Below are positions 8,241 to 12,040 of a DNA stretch of 12,040 nt, one piece after another. Each line of letters starts with the position of its first letter. The first letter of the stretch is position 1. The notes beneath the pieces were generated by a model. That model had not been told where the DNA came from, searched no databases, and saw nothing but the letters and a program-made list of their open reading frames with translations. Source of the DNA: Acidimicrobiaceae bacterium (GTDB lineage Bacteria; Actinomycetota; Acidimicrobiia; Acidimicrobiales; RAAP-2); assembly GCA_003164275.1 (NCBI GenBank), contig PLSY01000008.1, forward strand, positions 1-12,040, read 5' to 3'. The position numbers and the translations under genes are program-made.

Positions 8241-11200
8241 ATGAATGAATCCGGGGGAGACCAGGTCGTAAGGGAGCACCTTCGCGAATGGGCGGAGAAG
8301 CTGATCGACCTGACCCGGTTCAATCGCCTGTTGTTCTTCCAGCACACTCGGTCGGCATCATTCGAGTTCGCACAATCGGGGACTGAAGTCCTTGCCGGCC
8401 TTGGGCGCAACGGATGGAGGTTCTACCTCCCGGAGTCGGGTGATGACGGGTCTGAAGACACCGAGGCCAGGACCGAACCTGAACCACCCAAGGCGGACGA
8501 ACTGGTGGTTCGGATGGCTCGTGCCAGAACGAGCCGGTCAATTCGAAACGGCCTAAAGACGCTTCAGCGCAACACGGGCAGCGAGTATCTCGACACCGGC
8601 CTGTGGAGCCTCTACCTCGGCGTCGGGCAGCTGCACTGGAAAGACGTCGACGGGCGGGGCGCGGTCAGCCCAATTCTCCTTGTGCCGGCGATGTTATTGC
8701 AGGATCCGAAGACGAAGGAGTGGCGCCTCCGTCAGTCAGAGGAGGGCGACATTGCGATCAATCCCGCCCTTGCTGTGAAGCTCGAGCGCGATTTCGATAT
8801 CGAATTGTCCTCGGTCGAGGATCTCGACGACCACGAAGTTGCAAATGTCCTTCGGATGGTGCGTGACGCGGTGTCCGGTACCGAATGGACGGTCAATGAG
8901 ACGACGGTCTTGGCTCGCTTCACGTTCCAGAAGGAGGTCATCTACCGAGATCTGAAGGCGAATGAGGACGAGATCGCCTCGCACGACATGGTTCGCCTGC
9001 TGGCAGAAGGCCCCATGGGTGGTAAGTCAACGGAACTCGACTTCGACGTCATCGCTGAGGACTTGCTGGACCACGACTACCCGCCTGAAGACTTGGCCAT
9101 GGTGGTAGATGCCGATGTCTCTCAGCGGCAGTGCCTGCTGGCGGCACGTAGCGGCAACAGCTTCGTCATGGACGGACCCCCGGGCACCGGAAAGTCGCAG
9201 ACGATCACGAATCTCATCGCCCAGTTCATGGCCGACGGCAAGCGAGTTCTCTTCGTTTCAGAGAAGGCCGCTGCTCTAGAAGTCGTGCAAAATCGCCTTG
9301 CTGCCCTGTCGCTTGATCCGTTCGTCCTGGCACTGCACTCTAAGACGGCTTCAAAGAAGGCTGTAGCGACGGAATTGGGTGAGTCGCTGAAGCAGGCTCA
9401 CTCGGCCACGAGTCGATTCGACTCTATGAAGCGCGAGCGATTGATCCGTGCCCGAGAGCAGCTTTCCGATTACGCCGTTGGCATCAATGTCCAGCGCAAT
9501 CCGCTGGACAGGAGTCTCCACGATGTAATCGGCCGGATCTCGCAGCTCGACGACCTTCCGGACATCCAAGTGCCGGACGTAGATCTGCGACTGCTGTCGC
9601 CGTCTGAGTTCGTAGAGATCCGAGAGCGTGCTGACCAGCTCGGTCGGGCATGGGGACCCGTAGATCGAGGGGACGAGTTTGTGTGGAGGGACCTCGACCT
9701 CGGCGGATTGGAAGGTCTTCTCGAAAGCGATCTTCGCCGCAGGGTGGAGGAGTGCCAGAGCGCTATCGAGCGTCTGGAGGTGGCATCGCGCATCATTGTT
9801 GACGATCTTCACCTAGCGACTGGCCGTGCACCCAGCGACGCATCCCGACTTGTCGGCGTTCTTGAGCGTGCGGCTCGACGAATGCCTGTGGCACCCAAGT
9901 GGCTGACGTCGTCCGGCGCGATTCGCATCGCAGCCGACGTGCATCAGCTCGCCCGGGACTATCGCGACCACGAGGAGCTCGCTATCCAGCTCCGAGCGGC
10001 GGCTGAACACTGGGAACGCATCGATGCGCAGCAGCCAGGCGCATTGTCAGACCTAGTGAGTGAGCTGGAATCGGAAGACCCTTCCGTGCTCATTGGCGCG
10101 GACGTGAACCTGGATGCTCTGAACGCGTTGGCATCGGAGCTTCGCGCTGTCATGTCGACTGTCGAATCACTCAGCGCGTCTGCCCAGGTGCTCATGGATG
10201 GGTTCGGGGAGCCAGGCTCGCCCACCGTGTCTCAGCTGGAGCGTCTGGCAGCATTAGGCACATTGGTGGGATCGTCGGCACCTCCGGAACCTGCCTGGTT
10301 CAATCCCGTGGTCCAACAGCCACTGGTCGAAGCGCAGGCGGAGTTGACGGCGCTGCTGACTGACTTCCGGCTGAGACGAGATCGACTGAGCTCGGTATTC
10401 ACCGAGGCCGTGCTGGATCTTGATCTCACCGCGCTGTCGGCTCGATTCTCAAACACCTACACAGGACTCAAGAAGCTCAGTGGCGATTACCGAGCGGACA
10501 AGAAGCTGTTGGCTGCTGTCGCCGTGTCTGGGAGATGCACCAAGGTCGAGCTAGCCCATCTGGATGAGGCCTGTGAGTGGCAAAGGGCAGCGCACGCGTT
10601 GAGCCTGTCTGAGCAGCGTCACGGAACATTGATCGGCGTGAGGTATTACCCGTCACGAGACACGGCGGACCTTTCTTTGCTTGAGCGAGCCGTCGCCACC
10701 GCTCGGCAGGCGGTTGTTTGGGCCGCCGGTCAGGTTGAACCAGACCGTCTGGCCAGGCAGCTGGGAATCGATGGCGCCCCAGACCCCCGAATTCCCACTG
10801 CCATCCACGAGGTGCACGCGGCCCTCTCCACTCTTCGGCTTCAGTTGGTTCCCGTCATCGCGGCTGCACCCAGCGTTGAGTCGTCGAACATGACTCTGGA
10901 CGCGCTTGTGACGTGGGCCAAGCGTGTAGATGGAAGCCTTCAGGCGATCATTGGACAACTGACTGTCATGGAGAGCCTGGGGGCAGGGCGAGTGACCATC
11001 CGCCAAGGATCCCGCCTGCTCGAACAAAGGAGCCGGTACGAGGCGCAGTCGCAGTCCATCAAGTCTGCCGCCGGCGACGTCGCTGAGTTCCTAGGGGAGA
11101 TGGCGACGGTCGAGGATCCGACCGCACTCGATGCAGCGGCCAGTTGGGTTGAAGAATTGCTTGGCGGCTTTGAGGAGCCCATCCGGGAACGAACAGCGGA

Positions 11201-12040
11201 AGCGATTCTGACCACGGGACACGATGCGGCGCTGATCCAAGGCCCGCTTGAGGTCTTCGACAAGTCTGTAGAGGAACTGGCGTCCCGGTTCGTCGAACCT
11301 CAACGAAGTGCCATCCGAGCGGAGCTCTTCGGTTCCTTCAGCGGCGGTCGGGAGCTGCTGGATCTCCTCCACTCGACCGTGGGAGATGCGGCCGAGTGGA
11401 AGAGCTTCCACGATGCTTCCCAGCGACTCCGGGCACTGGGCTGGGGATTGGTCGTCGAGGAGTGTCAACTGCGAGGCGTGGCGTCAGAACAGGTGGGAGA
11501 CGTCTTCGAGCGGGCCGTCTTGCAGCGGTGGGCCGATCAGCAGATGGCTTCCGACGGCCGACTCGACCCCAGACGTTCGATTGACAGAGAGAAGATCCGG
11601 GATGAGTTCCGGCAGCTCGACGCCGAGCTGGTGAAGAATGCCGCTGCTCACGTCATCAATGCGTGCAGTGCTCGCAAACCCACATCGTCTGCGGGGCAGG
11701 CTGGGATCCTCAAGCAGCAGGCGGAATTGAAGACCCGCCACAAGCCGGTGCGACAGCTGTTCTCGATGGCGACCGATGCGGTGCAACGGCTCAAGCCGTG
11801 TTTCATGATGAGCCCCCTATCGGTCTCCCACTTCCTACCACCGGAGATGCGCTTCGATGTGGTGATTTTTGATGAGGCATCCCAGGTCCGTGAGGCAGAT
11901 GCCGTGTGCTGCATTTATCGGGGGACCCAGCTGATTGTGGCGGGGGATCAGAAGCAGCTGCCGCCGACCAATTTCTTTGAACGCGCAACGGACGATGGCG
12001 GCGGGGCTTTGGGAGGTAGCGACTCCGAAAACGAGGAGGA
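8241..12040 (+). CDS. DUF4011/COG1112-type superfamily 1 (UPF1-like) helicase, N-terminal 1266 codons; 3' end outside window
   Basis: ATG 8241 is the first start after an in-frame TAG at 8235, with a GGCGG (8230-8234) as a modest ribosome site. The N-terminus WAEKLIDLTRFNRLLFF (17-33) matches the DUF4011 opening (KLLDLSRRNRLLNF type), and FTFQKEVIYRDL (227-238) the conserved block of such proteins. The SF1 motor follows: Q-motif region DADVSQRQ (290-297), Walker A GPPGTGKS (312-319), motif Ia-like VLFVSEKAAALEVV, motif II DEASQ (1211-1215) and motif III GDQKQLPPT (1235-1243). The later motifs (IV-VI) and any C-terminal DUF559 or DUF3320 domains would lie beyond the edge. About 890 residues separate motifs I and II; they are Glu/Arg/Leu-rich and helical, probably a coiled-coil insertion into domain 1. 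The frame is open for all 3800 bases. UPF1-like proteins translocate on single-stranded RNA or DNA using ATP; COG1112 members pair with PLD nucleases in Mokosh. No Ser/Thr kinase domain precedes the DUF4011 region. Confidence 0.93.
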   Translation, partial: MNESGGDQVVREHLREWAEKLIDLTRFNRLLFFQHTRSASFEFAQSGTEVLAGLGRNGWRFYLPESGDDGSEDTEARTEPEPPKADELVVRMARARTSRSIRNGLKTLQRNTGSEYLDTGLWSLYLGVGQLHWKDVDGRGAVSPILLVPAMLLQDPKTKEWRLRQSEEGDIAINPALAVKLERDFDIELSSVEDLDDHEVANVLRMVRDAVSGTEWTVNETTVLARFTFQKEVIYRDLKANEDEIASHDMVRLLAEGPMGGKSTELDFDVIAEDLLDHDYPPEDLAMVVDADVSQRQCLLAARSGNSFVMDGPPGTGKSQTITNLIAQFMADGKRVLFVSEKAAALEVVQNRLAALSLDPFVLALHSKTASKKAVATELGESLKQAHSATSRFDSMKRERLIRAREQLSDYAVGINVQRNPLDRSLHDVIGRISQLDDLPDIQVPDVDLRLLSPSEFVEIRERADQLGRAWGPVDRGDEFVWRDLDLGGLEGLLESDLRRRVEECQSAIERLEVASRIIVDDLHLATGRAPSDASRLVGVLERAARRMPVAPKWLTSSGAIRIAADVHQLARDYRDHEELAIQLRAAAEHWERIDAQQPGALSDLVSELESEDPSVLIGADVNLDALNALASELRAVMSTVESLSASAQVLMDGFGEPGSPTVSQLERLAALGTLVGSSAPPEPAWFNPVVQQPLVEAQAELTALLTDFRLRRDRLSSVFTEAVLDLDLTALSARFSNTYTGLKKLSGDYRADKKLLAAVAVSGRCTKVELAHLDEACEWQRAAHALSLSEQRHGTLIGVRYYPSRDTADLSLLERAVATARQAVVWAAGQVEPDRLARQLGIDGAPDPRIPTAIHEVHAALSTLRLQLVPVIAAAPSVESSNMTLDALVTWAKRVDGSLQAIIGQLTVMESLGAGRVTIRQGSRLLEQRSRYEAQSQSIKSAAGDVAEFLGEMATVEDPTALDAAASWVEELLGGFEEPIRERTAEAILTTGHDAALIQGPLEVFDKSVEELASRFVEPQRSAIRAELFGSFSGGRELLDLLHSTVGDAAEWKSFHDASQRLRALGWGLVVEECQLRGVASEQVGDVFERAVLQRWADQQMASDGRLDPRRSIDREKIRDEFRQLDAELVKNAAAHVINACSARKPTSSAGQAGILKQQAELKTRHKPVRQLFSMATDAVQRLKPCFMMSPLSVSHFLPPEMRFDVVIFDEASQVREADAVCCIYRGTQLIVAGDQKQLPPTNFFERATDDGGGALGGSDSENEE

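Noticed and set aside
5416..12040. DISARM or BREX assignment
   Set aside because: DISARM has a PLD protein too, but no DUF1998 protein or methylase is visible, and the helicase is DUF4011/UPF1-like rather than SNF2-like; no PglZ or BrxC-like gene for BREX is present.

Overview
This window is a densely coded, GC-rich bacterial segment. Five large genes all lie on the + strand: the 3' end of a type I restriction gene (hsdR), a STAND-class NTPase, a protein of unknown family, a large phospholipase-D-superfamily protein, and the first about 1266 codons of a DUF4011/UPF1-type superfamily 1 helicase that runs off the right edge. High G+C, strong preference for C/G at third codon positions, GTG starts (genes 2 and 4, probably 3) and family resemblance fit an Actinomycetota host. 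That assignment is an inference; no rRNA or housekeeping marker is present.

Layout: 1-1016 is the C-terminal part of HsdR, entering at helicase motif VI and ending in the helical tail. After 36 nt with a good ribosome binding site, 1053-3641 encodes an 862-aa STAND protein: a HEPN-compatible N-terminal region, an NB-ARC-like NTPase core and TPR-like C-terminal helices. 3714-5414 encodes a 566-aa protein I cannot assign with certainty. One base later, 5416-8127 encodes a 903-aa protein with two HKD-like half-sites at its N-terminus and a large uncharacterised remainder. A 113-nt gap, the longest non-coding stretch, holds a perfect 16-bp palindrome and a weak -10-like hexamer. 8241 to the end encodes the helicase with Walker A, DEAS and GDxxQLPPT motifs. 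I see no tRNA, rRNA, insertion sequence, CRISPR array or integrase, and no gene-free stretch over 300 bases.

Interpretation: the locus has the character of a defence island. The adjacent PLD-superfamily protein and COG1112-type helicase recall the published Mokosh anti-phage system (helicase plus PLD). Here, however, the helicase has no visible N-terminal kinase, the PLD protein carries about 600 extra residues, and two more genes (a STAND NTPase and an unknown protein) sit in the same unit beside a type I restriction system. A plausible but unproven reading is a multi-gene, NTP-dependent sensing and nucleic-acid-cleaving module co-located with hsdR. The close spacing of genes 3 and 4, and possibly 2 and 3, supports co-transcription.
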